Both the position numbers and the translations under genes were made by a program. The notes under the pieces were generated by a model, which saw nothing but the letters and a program-made list of their open reading frames with translations, was not told the DNA's origin and searched no databases. From assembly GCF_003989135.1 (NCBI RefSeq), contig NZ_RYZZ01000007.1, positions 1 to 64,000 of the forward strand: a DNA stretch of 64,000 nucleotides, written 5' to 3'. Source of the stretch: Peribacillus cavernae (GTDB lineage: Bacteria > Bacillota > Bacilli > Bacillales > DSM-1321). The stretch's first letter is position 1; each line of letters starts with the position of its first letter. Positions 43,683 through 53,962 of the stretch are shown piece by piece.

Positions 43683-44789
43683 CTATGACTTTACGACTGA
43701 AGCAGAGTAGGTTTCTTTGAATTTCTTCATGAATTCTGCAAGTTCAGCGCAATGTGATAAGGGTACGGCATTGTAAATCGAAGCACGGCATCCTCCGATA
43801 GAGCGATGGCCGTTCAGACCGACAAAGCCGGCTGCTTTTGCCTGTTCCAGGAACTGCTTTGTTGCATGATCGTCCGGCAGCGTGAAGGTCACATTCATAT
43901 GTGAGCGGCTGTCAGGAACAGCGTGGCCTTTATAAAAACCTTCGCTGTTATCAATCGCATCATAAATGAGCTTTGCTTTGGCTGTGTTCATTTCTTCAAG
44001 TTTTTCCACCCCGCCCTGGTCTTGTACCCATTCCAAGACAAGGGAAAGAAGATAGATGGCCAGGGTAGGCGGTGTATTATAAAGGGAATTGCTTTTTGCA
44101 TGTGTTTCATACTGTAGCATCGTTGGCAAGTTTGTCAGGGAGCTGTTGATTAAATCCTTGCGAATAATGACCACCGTCACGCCTGATGGACCCAGATTCT
44201 TTTGGGCGCCAGCATAAATTAGCCCAAACTTGCTTACATCTATTTTTTTGCTCAATATATCGCTGGACATGTCAGCAATGAGTGGTGCATTTTCTAACTG
44301 GGGATAGCCTTTCCATTGAGTGCCATAAATGGTATTATTAGTCGTAATATGCAGATAAGCTGCGTCAGCCGGGTTATAGGCTATCTCTTCCACAGCTGGA
44401 ATATAAGTATAATTTGATTCCTTTGCAGAGGCTGCTATTTCTGTATTGCCGATTTTCTTTGCTTCCTTGAGGGCCTTTTCGGACCAGGAGCCTGTAAGGA
44501 CATAATACGCTTTACGGTCCGACTGGAGTAAATTCATCGGCACCATGGTAAACTGTAAGCTGGCGCCTCCTTGGAGGAATAATACTTCATAATTGTCGGG
44601 TATATCCATGATTTCTTTCAACAGGGCAATCGATTTACTATGGATCGCATCGAACGTATTGCTGCGATGGCTTAATTCCATCACTGACATACCAGTATCC
44701 TCGATATTCAGCCATTCACCCTGGGCTTTTTGTAAAACAGCTTCCGGCAGTGCCGCCGGTCCGGCATTAAAGTTTAGTGCGCGTTTCAT
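43683..44789 (-). CDS. serC: Phosphoserine aminotransferase
   Basis: A 368-residue class V aminotransferase. It begins RALNFNAGPAALPEAVL, typical of SerC. GASLQFTMVPMNLL near residues 75-88 and YAGAQKNLGPSGVT near 191-204 are visible, the latter with the PLP-binding lysine. It converts 3-phosphohydroxypyruvate and glutamate to phosphoserine and 2-oxoglutarate in serine synthesis. It also has a role in vitamin B6 synthesis in some bacteria. Monocistronic, next to trpP as in B. subtilis. Confidence 0.94.
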   Translation of the reverse strand: MKRALNFNAGPAALPEAVLQKAQGEWLNIEDTGMSVMELSHRSNTFDAIHSKSIALLKEIMDIPDNYEVLFLQGGASLQFTMVPMNLLQSDRKAYYVLTGSWSEKALKEAKKIGNTEIAASAKESNYTYIPAVEEIAYNPADAAYLHITTNNTIYGTQWKGYPQLENAPLIADMSSDILSKKIDVSKFGLIYAGAQKNLGPSGVTVVIIRKDLINSSLTNLPTMLQYETHAKSNSLYNTPPTLAIYLLSLVLEWVQDQGGVEKLEEMNTAKAKLIYDAIDNSEGFYKGHAVPDSRSHMNVTFTLPDDHATKQFLEQAKAAGFVGLNGHRSIGGCRASIYNAVPLSHCAELAEFMKKFKETYSASVVKS

Positions 44790-44946
44790 TTTGTGTTCCT
44801 CCTTCGCAGTAATACATTAAAGTGCAGAAATTTATTTCTATAGTAACAGAAATAGAAGCTGTAATGGAGGATAATTTCGAATTTTCATTACAGCCATGTT
44901 TTGGAATAGGGGAAAATAAGCATTTTTCAGGTGAAAAGTAAAATAA

Positions 44947-44971
44947 AACCAGGGCAGATGTATCCCTGGTT
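44947..44971 (-). terminator. Terminator of hit
   Basis: On the minus strand AACCAGGG pairs with CCCTGGTT, followed by TTATTTTA. Confidence 0.72.
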
Positions 44972-44982
44972 GACCGAATGGC

Positions 44983-45405
44983 TTACTTGAGATGATTTGA
45001 AATAGCGCCGGACATTTTTTGCAGGTCTTCGGAAGTATAGTCGCTTGTATGTGCTTTCCATACGGCGCCGAATCCGTCGCCTTCTCCGTAGCGCGGAAGA
45101 ATATGCATGTGATAATGAAATACCGTTTGGCCGGCAGCTTCCCCGTTGTTGTTAACGATGTTTAGGCCAATCGGGTTACATTCCTGTTTGATGGCACGGG
45201 CGATTTCGGGAACGGCCGCGAATAGATTCTTTGCGATTTCCGGGGTTAATTCGTAGATGTTTTCTTTATGTACCTTTGGGATAACAAGAGTATGTCCTTT
45301 TGTCACCTGGCTAATATCAAGAAAAGCAAGGACATGTTCATTTTCAAATACTTTTGCTCCGGGGATATCTCCATTTACGATACTGCAGAAAATACATTCT
45401 CTCAT
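44983..45405 (-). CDS. hit: HIT family nucleotide-binding protein
   Basis: A 140-residue HIT protein. The histidine triad is HYHMHILPR near residues 97-105. The N terminus CIFCSIVNGDIPGAKVFEN contains the CxxC typical of Hint-type members. HIT proteins hydrolyse or bind purine nucleotide conjugates. It is divergent from ecsAB, exactly as in B. subtilis. The in vivo substrate is unknown. Confidence 0.92.
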   Translation of the reverse strand: MRECIFCSIVNGDIPGAKVFENEHVLAFLDISQVTKGHTLVIPKVHKENIYELTPEIAKNLFAAVPEIARAIKQECNPIGLNIVNNNGEAAGQTVFHYHMHILPRYGEGDGFGAVWKAHTSDYTSEDLQKMSGAISNHLK

Positions 45406-45510
45406 GATAAACGTCCTTTCATAGCGTATATATATTGGGATGTTTTTACTATTGTATCATATCTGGCAATGGAACGTCGACTAATGCCAGCCATGTGCGG
45501 TAAGCAAAAA

Positions 45511-45542
45511 AAACAGGATGCAACCAATGTTGCATCCTGTTT
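45511..45542 (-). terminator. Orphan minus-strand terminator upstream of hit
   Basis: AAACAGGATGCAAC pairs perfectly with GTTGCATCCTGTTT around CAAT. On the minus strand it runs into eight T residues. No supported gene lies just upstream of it on that strand. Confidence 0.6.
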
Positions 45543-46005
45543 CGAACAAAGGGTTCAGCTTCTTATTTTACGTTTATTACAGGTAGAATTTCTTTGATCA
45601 ACACCTCATTTACAAATGTAAAATTGGGTTATGATATTCGAAATTTTCCATCCAACGCGACCATCCCCTATATCTTTAAAGTCTCATCAACTTAGAAAGC
45701 ATATTCGACAGTGTTTCTGAATGAATGTTCTGACAAGTAACGTGCAAAGCGATCATCCCCTTGCATTCAAACGTTTTTTGAAGCTTCTAGGTTGTTTCAG
45801 CTAGTATGTCTTTAACTGACACCCCATTCACGTATGATGTTTTAAATCACTTGTAATGAAGAACCCCTTCTTCACTAATTATCATGACCAAGGTCATTTG
45901 ATTTTATTAATGGTTATTATTGGTATGTACAATTAACTTTTAATGCATATCTAGGCTTATTTTTGTTAAAATGTAAGGAACGTATATAAAGAAAGGTTTG
46001 ATGGC
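45543..46005. other. Gene-free region between hit and ecsA
   Basis: About 460 bases. Only very short, unconvincing ORFs are present on either strand. The minus strand ends in the terminator at 45511-45542, so a small RNA or a decayed gene may lie here. The right end must contain the ecsA promoter. Confidence 0.45.
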
Positions 46006-46746
46006 ATGTCCTTGTTAGAAATAAACAAGCTTATAGGAGGATATACGAAGACTCCAGTTTTAAAAGGCATCAGTTTTGAGATACAGCCCCAGGAACTGGT
46101 GGGACTTATCGGGCTAAATGGTGCCGGGAAAAGTACAACCATTAAACATATCATTGGCCTGATGGAACCGAAATCCGGCACTATTGCCATTGACGGGAAG
46201 TCGTTTGCCGACCATCCGGATGAATACAGAAAACAATTTACATATATTCCTGAGACACCGATCTTGTATGATGAATTGACGCTTGAAGAGCATTTGAAGC
46301 TGACTGCTATGGCTTACGGTCTTGAAGAAAAGGCCTATAAGAATCGGATGGAACAGCTTCTTAAGGAGTTTCGGATGGAAAAGAGGCTGTCGTGGTTTCC
46401 GGCCCATTTTTCAAAAGGAATGAAGCAGAAGGTGATGATTATGTGTGCTTTTTTAGTGCAGCCTTCCTTATATATTATAGATGAACCGTTTCTTGGATTG
46501 GATCCTCTGGGAATCCAATCGCTGTTGGATTTAATGAACAAAATGAAAGACGGAGGCGCCGGCATCCTCATGTCTACGCACATCCTCGCAACAGCGGAAC
46601 GATATTGTGATTCCTTCATCATTTTGCATAATGGTGAAATCCGTGCCAAAGGAAACCTTGAGCAGTTACGAGAGCAATTTTCCATGCCCGGGGCAACACT
46701 TGACGATTTATATATCCAGCTGACGAAGGAAGATCATAATGAATAG
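46006..46746 (+). CDS. ecsA: ABC transporter ATP-binding protein EcsA
   Basis: A 246-residue ATPase. Walker A is GLNGAGKSTT near residues 37-46, the signature is FSKGMKQKVMI near 136-146, and Walker B is LYIIDEPFLGLD near 156-167. EcsA and EcsB in B. subtilis influence protein secretion, protease production, competence and peptide processing by intramembrane proteases. The stop overlaps the ecsB start by eight bases. The ecsC gene known from B. subtilis is not found after ecsB here. Confidence 0.93.
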   Translation: MSLLEINKLIGGYTKTPVLKGISFEIQPQELVGLIGLNGAGKSTTIKHIIGLMEPKSGTIAIDGKSFADHPDEYRKQFTYIPETPILYDELTLEEHLKLTAMAYGLEEKAYKNRMEQLLKEFRMEKRLSWFPAHFSKGMKQKVMIMCAFLVQPSLYIIDEPFLGLDPLGIQSLLDLMNKMKDGGAGILMSTHILATAERYCDSFIILHNGEIRAKGNLEQLREQFSMPGATLDDLYIQLTKEDHNE

Positions 46747-47947
46747 CCAGGAGCTGTGGATCGATCGGTTTAAAGGCTTTAGCAAGGAACTGCAAAAATA
46801 TCTCCGCTATATCTTTAACGGGCATCTTTTGTTTGTACTGGTTTTTGCAGTTGGGGGGCTGTCTTTTTATTACAGCGAATGGGTAAAAACGGTAGATGGC
46901 GATTTTCCTGCAGAAATGATCATGGCGGTGGTGATAGGCTTCCTTGTCGCTAAAAGTCCGATTAATACATTTTTAAAAGAAGCAGATATAGTCTTTCTGC
47001 TTCCGCTTGAGACGAAGCTGAAAGACTATTTTTCCAGATCGATCGTTTTGAGCTTTGTGATTCAAGGCTACCTTCTGCTTATGGTATTTGCGGCTTCTAT
47101 GCCGATGTTTTCGAAGGTAACCGGGGCGGGCCTGGGTGAATTTATCTGGATGTTCGTTGTAATTTTACTGACCAAATATATAAACCTGCAAATCCGCTGG
47201 AACGTATTGAAATTTCAAGAAAAATCCGCTCTCTGGATGGATGGACTTTTGCGGCTCATCATTGATATCCTCCTGCTCTATTTCGTCTTTATTTATTCAG
47301 CTGCGGTCTTTCCGATTGTAATGGGCATTTTGTTGGTCCTGTTATGGTTGTACTATCGTAACGCAACGCAGAAAAAGGGATTGAAATGGGAGCGGTTAGT
47401 CGAGTTAGAAGAAAAACGGCTAATGTCTTTCTACCGGCTTGCCAATTTATTCACGGATGTTCCTAGACTGAGGGATAAAGTCTCAAGAAGGAAATGGCTT
47501 GACCCGCTGCTGCGTTTTATTCCCTATCACCAACAGGCAACATATCAATTCCTGTATGCCCGTACAATGCTCCGGGCGAATGATTATATTGGCTTGTTAA
47601 TCCGCTTGACGGTGATTGGTTCTTTCGTGCTGGCTGCTTTGCCGGGATTATGGGTGAAGCTGCTGGTTACCCTGCTGTTCTTATATATCACCGGCTTACA
47701 ACTGCTTCCCGTCTGGAGGCAGCATGAAATGAAAATATGGGTATCATTATATCCGTTGCCTCTGGACCTGCGTAGAAAAGCAGTTATACAATTAATTTCG
47801 GTCTTTTTGCTGATTGAAAACATTGTGTTTTTTGTGGTTGCGCTTTTTTGGGGCGGCTTGCTTACCGGAGTCGCTTCCTTGGCTGTTGGTATTGTTTTTA
47901 TCATTCTGTTTCAGATATACGCTAAGAATAGAATGGAGAAATTTTAA
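46739..47947 (+). CDS. ecsB: ABC transporter permease EcsB
   Basis: A 402-residue membrane protein with about eight to ten hydrophobic helices and a cytoplasmic loop near residues 205-265. The N terminus ELWIDRFKGFSKELQKYLRYIFNGH is typical of EcsB. It is the membrane partner of EcsA and starts inside ecsA, which indicates coupled translation. The transported substrate is not known. A hairpin with T residues follows. Confidence 0.92.
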   Translation: MNSQELWIDRFKGFSKELQKYLRYIFNGHLLFVLVFAVGGLSFYYSEWVKTVDGDFPAEMIMAVVIGFLVAKSPINTFLKEADIVFLLPLETKLKDYFSRSIVLSFVIQGYLLLMVFAASMPMFSKVTGAGLGEFIWMFVVILLTKYINLQIRWNVLKFQEKSALWMDGLLRLIIDILLLYFVFIYSAAVFPIVMGILLVLLWLYYRNATQKKGLKWERLVELEEKRLMSFYRLANLFTDVPRLRDKVSRRKWLDPLLRFIPYHQQATYQFLYARTMLRANDYIGLLIRLTVIGSFVLAALPGLWVKLLVTLLFLYITGLQLLPVWRQHEMKIWVSLYPLPLDLRRKAVIQLISVFLLIENIVFFVVALFWGGLLTGVASLAVGIVFIILFQIYAKNRMEKF

Positions 47948-47989
47948 TGAGTTCCTTGTTAATACACCGGCAAAAGAAATTATAAATCA

Positions 47990-48034
47990 AAAAAGCAGTG
48001 GATTTCGTCAGTCGAATATCGCTGCTTTTTGTTT
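47990..48034 (+). terminator. Terminator of ecsAB
   Basis: AAAAAGCAG pairs with CTGCTTTTT; the intervening part contains a weaker inner stem. T-rich sequence (TTTTTGTTTTTGG) follows. Confidence 0.65.
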
Positions 48035-48107
48035 TTGGTTGACGAAAATTATGTTTAAAACTGATCTGGATGATTGCGCTGCTTTATTTATTGTTATAGT
48101 GTGCGGA

Positions 48108-49334
48108 TCAATTTATCGTCGGTTCATTTACCACTGTTGACGCCGCTGGTGATTCCGAGTCCTGTTTTTGGTAGGTAATTGCCGCTGTTCCTAATGTTTT
48201 TGCAGCAATCAGCATTGCTTTTTCGTCAATGTCAAATTTGGGGTGATGATGCGGATAGATAATTTCGGTACCTTCTGCCAGTGCCCCGGTAAAGAAAAAG
48301 GTTCCTTTGACATTCTGCAGATAATAAGCGAAATCTTCACCGCTCATATCAGGCACAGTTTCTTCAATGGCAGTAACTTCCTCGACCAATCTGGCGCTCT
48401 GGATTACCTGCTTCGTTTCATCGTCGTGGGGCACGACGGCAGGATAGCCACGGTGATATACATATTCGTAAGAACAACCGGCAGCCATGCAGATACCGTT
48501 GACTATTTTTTCAATTTCCGATTCAATAAAATCCTGTACATCTTCTTTGAAGGTCCGTACTGTACCGATTAATTTTGCTTTGTCTGCGATGATGTTAAAG
48601 GCATTGTCCGCCACAAGCGATCCCACCGTTACGACTGCAGAATCGATCGGGCTTACCCTCCGGCTGACAATTTGCTGGAGGGCGATTACCAGCTGTGATG
48701 CGGTTACAATGGCATCGTTCGTTTTATGAGGTTGCGCCCCGTGACCGCCGCGGCCCTGAATTTGTATTTCAAACCGGTCAGCTGCAGCCATGATTGGTCC
48801 AAAGCGGTATTGGATCGTGCCTGTCGGAACAGTTGCCCATAAATGGGTACCAAAGATTGCGTCAACTCCATCGAGGCATCCATCCTTAATCATCGGTTTA
48901 GCTCCGCCTGGCGCGTATTCCTCGGCATGCTGATGGATAAATACGTATTCACCCTCCAGCTCATCCTTTAACTCATGAAAGGCCCTTGCAAGCATGAGAA
49001 GGAGAGCCGTATGGCCATCATGTCCGCAGGCGTGCATGACCCCGGGAACTGCCGACTTATACGGTACATCCTTTTCATCCTGGATCGGCAGAGCATCAAA
49101 ATCCGCTCTTAATGCAACGGTTTTCCCCGGCTTTAATCCGGATATTTTAGCCACGACACCATTCCCGCCTACCCCGGTGTGCACTTCGATCCCGAGTTGA
49201 TGATAGAAATCGGCTATATAAGCAGCTGTCTTTGTTTCTTTAAAAGATAATTCCGGATGCTGATGAAGGTATCTGCGAATGGAAACCATTTCTCCAAATG
49301 ATTCCTCAAGAAGCCGATGTAATTGATTAATCAT
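48108..49334 (-). CDS. yhaA: M20-family amidohydrolase YhaA
   Basis: A 408-residue M20D peptidase-like amidohydrolase. ALRADFDALPIQD near residues 72-84 and HACGHDGHTALLL near 103-115 hold metal ligands, and HQHAEEYAPGGA near 137-148 gives the catalytic Glu pair. Relatives deacylate N-acyl amino acids or hippurate. YhaA in B. subtilis occupies the same place between the ecs genes and yhfA. Substrate specificity is not determined. Confidence 0.87.
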   Translation of the reverse strand: MINQLHRLLEESFGEMVSIRRYLHQHPELSFKETKTAAYIADFYHQLGIEVHTGVGGNGVVAKISGLKPGKTVALRADFDALPIQDEKDVPYKSAVPGVMHACGHDGHTALLLMLARAFHELKDELEGEYVFIHQHAEEYAPGGAKPMIKDGCLDGVDAIFGTHLWATVPTGTIQYRFGPIMAAADRFEIQIQGRGGHGAQPHKTNDAIVTASQLVIALQQIVSRRVSPIDSAVVTVGSLVADNAFNIIADKAKLIGTVRTFKEDVQDFIESEIEKIVNGICMAAGCSYEYVYHRGYPAVVPHDDETKQVIQSARLVEEVTAIEETVPDMSGEDFAYYLQNVKGTFFFTGALAEGTEIIYPHHHPKFDIDEKAMLIAAKTLGTAAITYQKQDSESPAASTVVNEPTIN

Positions 49335-49535
49335 GACAGAACATCCCCCTTACTATAATTGTAGAAATATTGAAACAATTATATCATATTAGATAAGTGA
49401 AATTTACTAGGCTAAACCGATTTCATTTAGCACGTTTATACTTACTTAAAGCCATCCGTATGAATGGACAGGAAAGATAAACCTGTACGAATCAATCTTG
49501 TCGAATGGCCAGTTATTTTTTTGTCATAAAATCAA

Positions 49536-50930
49536 CTAGATGAGGAACATAGCCACGATGGTCGTGATAACTAATCCGATTGTCACAGGGAGGAGATTCC
49601 TTCTGGCCAGTTCAAACGGGTCGACATTACAGATGGCAGCAGCCGGAATGAGTGCCCAAGGAACGAGTGTGCCGCCGCCAATCCAAATCGCTGAAATCTG
49701 TCCTAATGCCGTTAACGTAGCTGCTCCGCCGTCAATGGCCGATGAGAACAGATGCGCTACAGAACCCGCAAGAGAAATTCCGGAAAAGCCAGACCCATCC
49801 AGTCCTGTAATCGCTCCAATCGAAGTCAGGGTAATTGCGGCGATTTCCTTTGTTAAAGGTACGGATTGGGCGAGAGCAATACCCAAGTCGTTAACGATAC
49901 CTTGCGAAGCTTTTGGCAAATAATCACCGATTATTTTTGTAAAACCTGCATCCCCTAAATAAAAGAAAGCCGCAATCGGGATAACCGGCCCGAAAACTTT
50001 AAAGCCAAATTGAAATCCTTCGATCAAATAACTCGTGGTTTTCTCCAAGCCGTGATGGCCATGGGCTGTGAGTGAGAGAATCAACAAAATAAAGACAGAA
50101 GTGCCGCCGATCAGTGCCGTAGCATCTCCTCCCTGCAGATTGAGTGTGTACATTGCTACAACATCAAGCACAAAAGCGATTGGAATGAATAAGGCAAAGA
50201 ATTTCCTTTTTCCTGCTGATAGGAGACTGTTATCAATCTCTAGTTCTGTTTCCTTTATCTCTGATAAATCTTGATTCTGTAATTTCCCGCGCTTCATGTC
50301 CCGTTTTAAGAAGAAGAAGGCTGTTACCGTAGTGACAAGTCCCATTGTGATAACAAGCGGAATACTCGCAGCTATTACATCACCCACCGGAAGGGAAGCA
50401 GCGTCTGCTGTTAACTTCGGTGCAGCTTGAATAATAAAATCCCCTGATAAGGCAATGCCATGGCCGAACAGGTTCATCGCCATCGCTACCCCCAAAGCCG
50501 GAAGGCCAACTCTCATCGCAACCGGGAGCAGCACGGCACCTATGAGAGCAACTGCGGGTGACGGCCAAAAAAACCACGAAATGACCATCATTAATATTCC
50601 GATGATCCAATAAGCAAGAGCTGGTGTTCGAATGAATGTAACGAAAGGAGAAATCATTGCATCATTGATCCCGGTTTTGGACAAAACCCGGCTCATCGCC
50701 ACAATGATGGAGATGACCAGTATCGTAGGAAGCAGTTCGGTAGTCGCATAGATAAAACTGTTAAAGATGCCGCTGATTGAACCGGAAACACTGCCGGTAG
50801 CGGTCATTGCCAGGATGAAAATCCCGATAATACAGACCAGTGTCGTATCGCGGCGCTTCACCATGAACCCGATGATTAGCACTATAAACAATACATAAAT
50901 CCAATGGAGAGCCAATAAATCGACGCCCAT
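49536..50930 (-). CDS. yhfA: Transporter YhfA, GntP/citrate-type permease
   Basis: A 464-residue membrane protein with about 12 hydrophobic segments. It matches the position and size of B. subtilis YhfA (about 463 residues). WFFWPSPAVALIGAVLLPVA near residues 119-138 and TGLDGSGFSGISLAGSVAHL near 372-391 look like re-entrant or substrate loops. The family belongs to carboxylate transporters of the ion-transporter superfamily. The substrate is unknown. It lies upstream of yhaA on the same strand, so an N-acyl amino acid or acid product link is conceivable. Confidence 0.78.
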   Translation of the reverse strand: MGVDLLALHWIYVLFIVLIIGFMVKRRDTTLVCIIGIFILAMTATGSVSGSISGIFNSFIYATTELLPTILVISIIVAMSRVLSKTGINDAMISPFVTFIRTPALAYWIIGILMMVISWFFWPSPAVALIGAVLLPVAMRVGLPALGVAMAMNLFGHGIALSGDFIIQAAPKLTADAASLPVGDVIAASIPLVITMGLVTTVTAFFFLKRDMKRGKLQNQDLSEIKETELEIDNSLLSAGKRKFFALFIPIAFVLDVVAMYTLNLQGGDATALIGGTSVFILLILSLTAHGHHGLEKTTSYLIEGFQFGFKVFGPVIPIAAFFYLGDAGFTKIIGDYLPKASQGIVNDLGIALAQSVPLTKEIAAITLTSIGAITGLDGSGFSGISLAGSVAHLFSSAIDGGAATLTALGQISAIWIGGGTLVPWALIPAAAICNVDPFELARRNLLPVTIGLVITTIVAMFLI

Positions 50931-51054
50931 CTTACTTCCTCCTCTCAGGTGAAAGATAAGGCAAATGCCTAACCTTATTACAGAGTATGAAGGGCGTTGA
51001 TTTTGGTGAAAGAAAGGAAGTGAAGAATGTTTCTTGCTCGAAGCTCAAATTCTA

Positions 51055-51090
51055 AAAAGGCCCATTCCGTTCAAAGTGAATGAGCCTTTC
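51055..51090 (-). terminator. Terminator of hmoB
   Basis: On the minus strand AAAGGCTCATTC pairs with GAATGGGCCTTT, with one bulge or mismatch, followed by TTT. Confidence 0.72.
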
Positions 51091-51099
51091 TAGATTAAG

Positions 51100-51702
<603 letters not shown>

Positions 51703-51833
51703 TTATCTATACTTACATAGCTGAAAGAGCTATAGTGAAGGGAAAATACATTTTAATAAATATTTCCCTCATGCTATTCTATGTAAGGATATAATTTAAA
51801 TATAGGATTTTTTTGCCCGAAAGGTGGATATGA

Positions 51834-52874
51834 ATGTCTAGGGGATTTAACGATACATTTATAAAGGCTGCGAGAGGAGAAAAAACAGACCATATTCCGG
51901 TTTGGTATATGCGCCAGGCAGGAAGATCACAGCCGGAATATCGCGCTTTAAAAGAAAAGTATTCTTTATTTGAAATCACACACCAGCCCGAATTATGTGC
52001 TTATGTTACACGGTTGCCGGTGGAACAATATGACGTGGATGCGGCGGTACTGTATAAGGATATCATGACTCCGCTGCCAGCGATCGGAGTTGATGTCGAA
52101 ATTAAATCGGGAATCGGTCCTGTCATTTCCAATCCAATCCGTTCTCTAGGTGATGTGGAGAAATTAGGCGAACTATCCCCTGAAGAGGATGTTCCTTACG
52201 TACTTGAGACGATTAAATTGTTAACCACAGAACAATTATCTGTGCCTTTAATCGGTTTTTCCGGTGCCCCATTTACGATTGCTTCCTATATGATCGAAGG
52301 CGGCCCATCTAAAAACTACAATAAAACAAAAGCGTTTATGTATACAGAACCAAAGACATGGTTTGTGTTGGCGGACAAGCTTGGAGATATGATTATTACG
52401 TATGTGAAAGCGCAAATCAAAGCAGGTGCCAAAGCAATCCAGATCTTTGATTCCTGGGTGGGTGCCTTGAACGTGGAAGATTACCGTACCTTCATCAAGC
52501 CTGTGATGAATCGAATTTTTTCTTCCTTACGGGAAGAGAATGTTCCATTAATCATGTTCGGGGTAGGGGCAAGTCATCTGGCGCTTGAGTGGAATGACCT
52601 GCCGCTTGATGTCGTCGGCCTTGACTGGAGACTGCCGATTTCTGAAGCGCGCAAAATCGGAATCAATAAAACGGTCCAGGGAAATCTCGATCCCGCTATC
52701 CTGCTGTCTTCATGGGATGTCATTGAAGAAAGAACGAAAAAGATCCTTGATATGGGCATGGAACAACCGGGTTATATTTTCAATCTCGGCCACGGGGTAT
52801 TTCCTCAGGTTAAACCAGAGACATTGAAGCAGTTGACAGCATTTATCCATGAATATTCAGCCGGCAGACATTGA
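51834..52874 (+). CDS. hemE: Uroporphyrinogen decarboxylase
   Basis: A 346-residue HemE. The signatures [16 protein letters not shown] at residues 22-37 and [18 protein letters not shown] near 138-155 are intact; the conserved Asp and Arg residues for the four decarboxylations are present. It makes coproporphyrinogen III. AAGGTGG lies six bases before the ATG. First gene of hemE-hemH-hemY. Confidence 0.96.
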   Translation: MSRGFNDTFIKAARGEKTDHIPVWYMRQAGRSQPEYRALKEKYSLFEITHQPELCAYVTRLPVEQYDVDAAVLYKDIMTPLPAIGVDVEIKSGIGPVISNPIRSLGDVEKLGELSPEEDVPYVLETIKLLTTEQLSVPLIGFSGAPFTIASYMIEGGPSKNYNKTKAFMYTEPKTWFVLADKLGDMIITYVKAQIKAGAKAIQIFDSWVGALNVEDYRTFIKPVMNRIFSSLREENVPLIMFGVGASHLALEWNDLPLDVVGLDWRLPISEARKIGINKTVQGNLDPAILLSSWDVIEERTKKILDMGMEQPGYIFNLGHGVFPQVKPETLKQLTAFIHEYSAGRH

Positions 52875-52879
52875 TTTTG

Positions 52880-52935
52880 TAGTTAAATCTTTGAGCGGAC
52901 TGTTTGCAGTAAAACGGCTTTTTTTTTGCACAATA
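52880..52935 (+). terminator. Weak terminator-like signal after hemE
   Basis: An imperfect stem around ACTG-TTTG-CAGT is followed by nine T residues. It may only reduce read-through into hemH. Confidence 0.4.
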
Positions 52936-52970
52936 AGATAGAGGAATACGTTAAATGAGGTGCAGATTTC

Positions 52971-53903
52971 ATGTCAAAAAAGAAAATGGGCTTACTTGTA
53001 ATGGCTTATGGTACGCCCTATAAAGAAGAAGATATCGAACGTTATTATACACATATCCGCCATGGGAGAAGGCCTTCCGACGAGCTGATTCAAGATCTGA
53101 AAAACAGATATAAGGCGATTGGCGGCATTTCCCCTTTAGCTGAAATTACCAGGGCCCAGGCGCAAAGCCTGGAAAAGCACTTGAATGAAGTACAGGACGA
53201 GATTGAGTTCAAGGCCTATCTTGGCCTGAAACATATCGAACCGTTCGTCGAGGATGGAGTAAAACAAATGCACGATGATGGAATTACCGAAGCGGTAAGT
53301 ATCGTTTTGGCGCCCCATTTCTCCACATTCAGTGTAAAGTCGTATAATGGACGGGCAAAGGAAGAAGCGGAGAAATTAGGCGGTCTGAAGATCACTTCCG
53401 TGGAGAGCTGGTATGATGAACCAAAGTTCATTCAATATTGGGTAGACGAGCTGAAGGAAACCTATGCAAAGATGCCGGAAACAGAACGGGAAGAATTCGT
53501 GTTAATTGTTTCTGCACACAGCCTTCCGGAAAAGATCCTGCAATCGGGGGATCCTTATCCGAACCAACTGAAGGAAACAGCCGAGTTGATTGTCGAAGGA
53601 GCCGGAGTGAAAGATTATGCAATTGGCTGGCAAAGTGCCGGGCAAACACCGGAGCCATGGCTCGGACCCGACGTCCAGGATTTAACGCGAGAGCTTCATA
53701 AGGAAAAGGGCTACAAGGCGTTTATATATATTCCGGCGGGTTTTGTTGCCGAGCATTTGGAAGTGCTTTACGATAATGATTATGAATGCAAAGTGGTAAC
53801 AGAAGAGGTAGGTGCTTCCTATTACCGTCCTGACATGCCGAATGTACACCCGGCATTTATTGACGCGCTCTCCACGATTATTTTGAAAAAAATGAATCAA
53901 TAA
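52971..53903 (+). CDS. hemH: Coproporphyrin III ferrochelatase
   Basis: A 310-residue HemH/CpfC. It begins [29 protein letters not shown], typical of the Gram-positive enzyme. [16 protein letters not shown] near residues 110-125 carries the active-site His, and [10 protein letters not shown] and [17 protein letters not shown] follow. In Firmicutes it inserts iron into coproporphyrin III. The start is ATG 52971. Confidence 0.95.
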   Translation: MSKKKMGLLVMAYGTPYKEEDIERYYTHIRHGRRPSDELIQDLKNRYKAIGGISPLAEITRAQAQSLEKHLNEVQDEIEFKAYLGLKHIEPFVEDGVKQMHDDGITEAVSIVLAPHFSTFSVKSYNGRAKEEAEKLGGLKITSVESWYDEPKFIQYWVDELKETYAKMPETEREEFVLIVSAHSLPEKILQSGDPYPNQLKETAELIVEGAGVKDYAIGWQSAGQTPEPWLGPDVQDLTRELHKEKGYKAFIYIPAGFVAEHLEVLYDNDYECKVVTEEVGASYYRPDMPNVHPAFIDALSTIILKKMNQ

Positions 53904-53962
53904 TCAGTCGACATCTTTAATGGAGATGTCCGGAACTATTAAATAAAAGAAGGCGATGAACC

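Noticed and set aside
45543-46005. Short minus-strand ORFs resembling a transposase remnant
   Set aside because: Only about 22-26 codons long, no ribosome binding site, and no motif that I could tie to a family.
53909-53930. Hairpin GACATCT/AGATGTC between hemH and hemY
   Set aside because: Seven base pairs without a T run; more likely a minor stem inside the hem transcript than a terminator.
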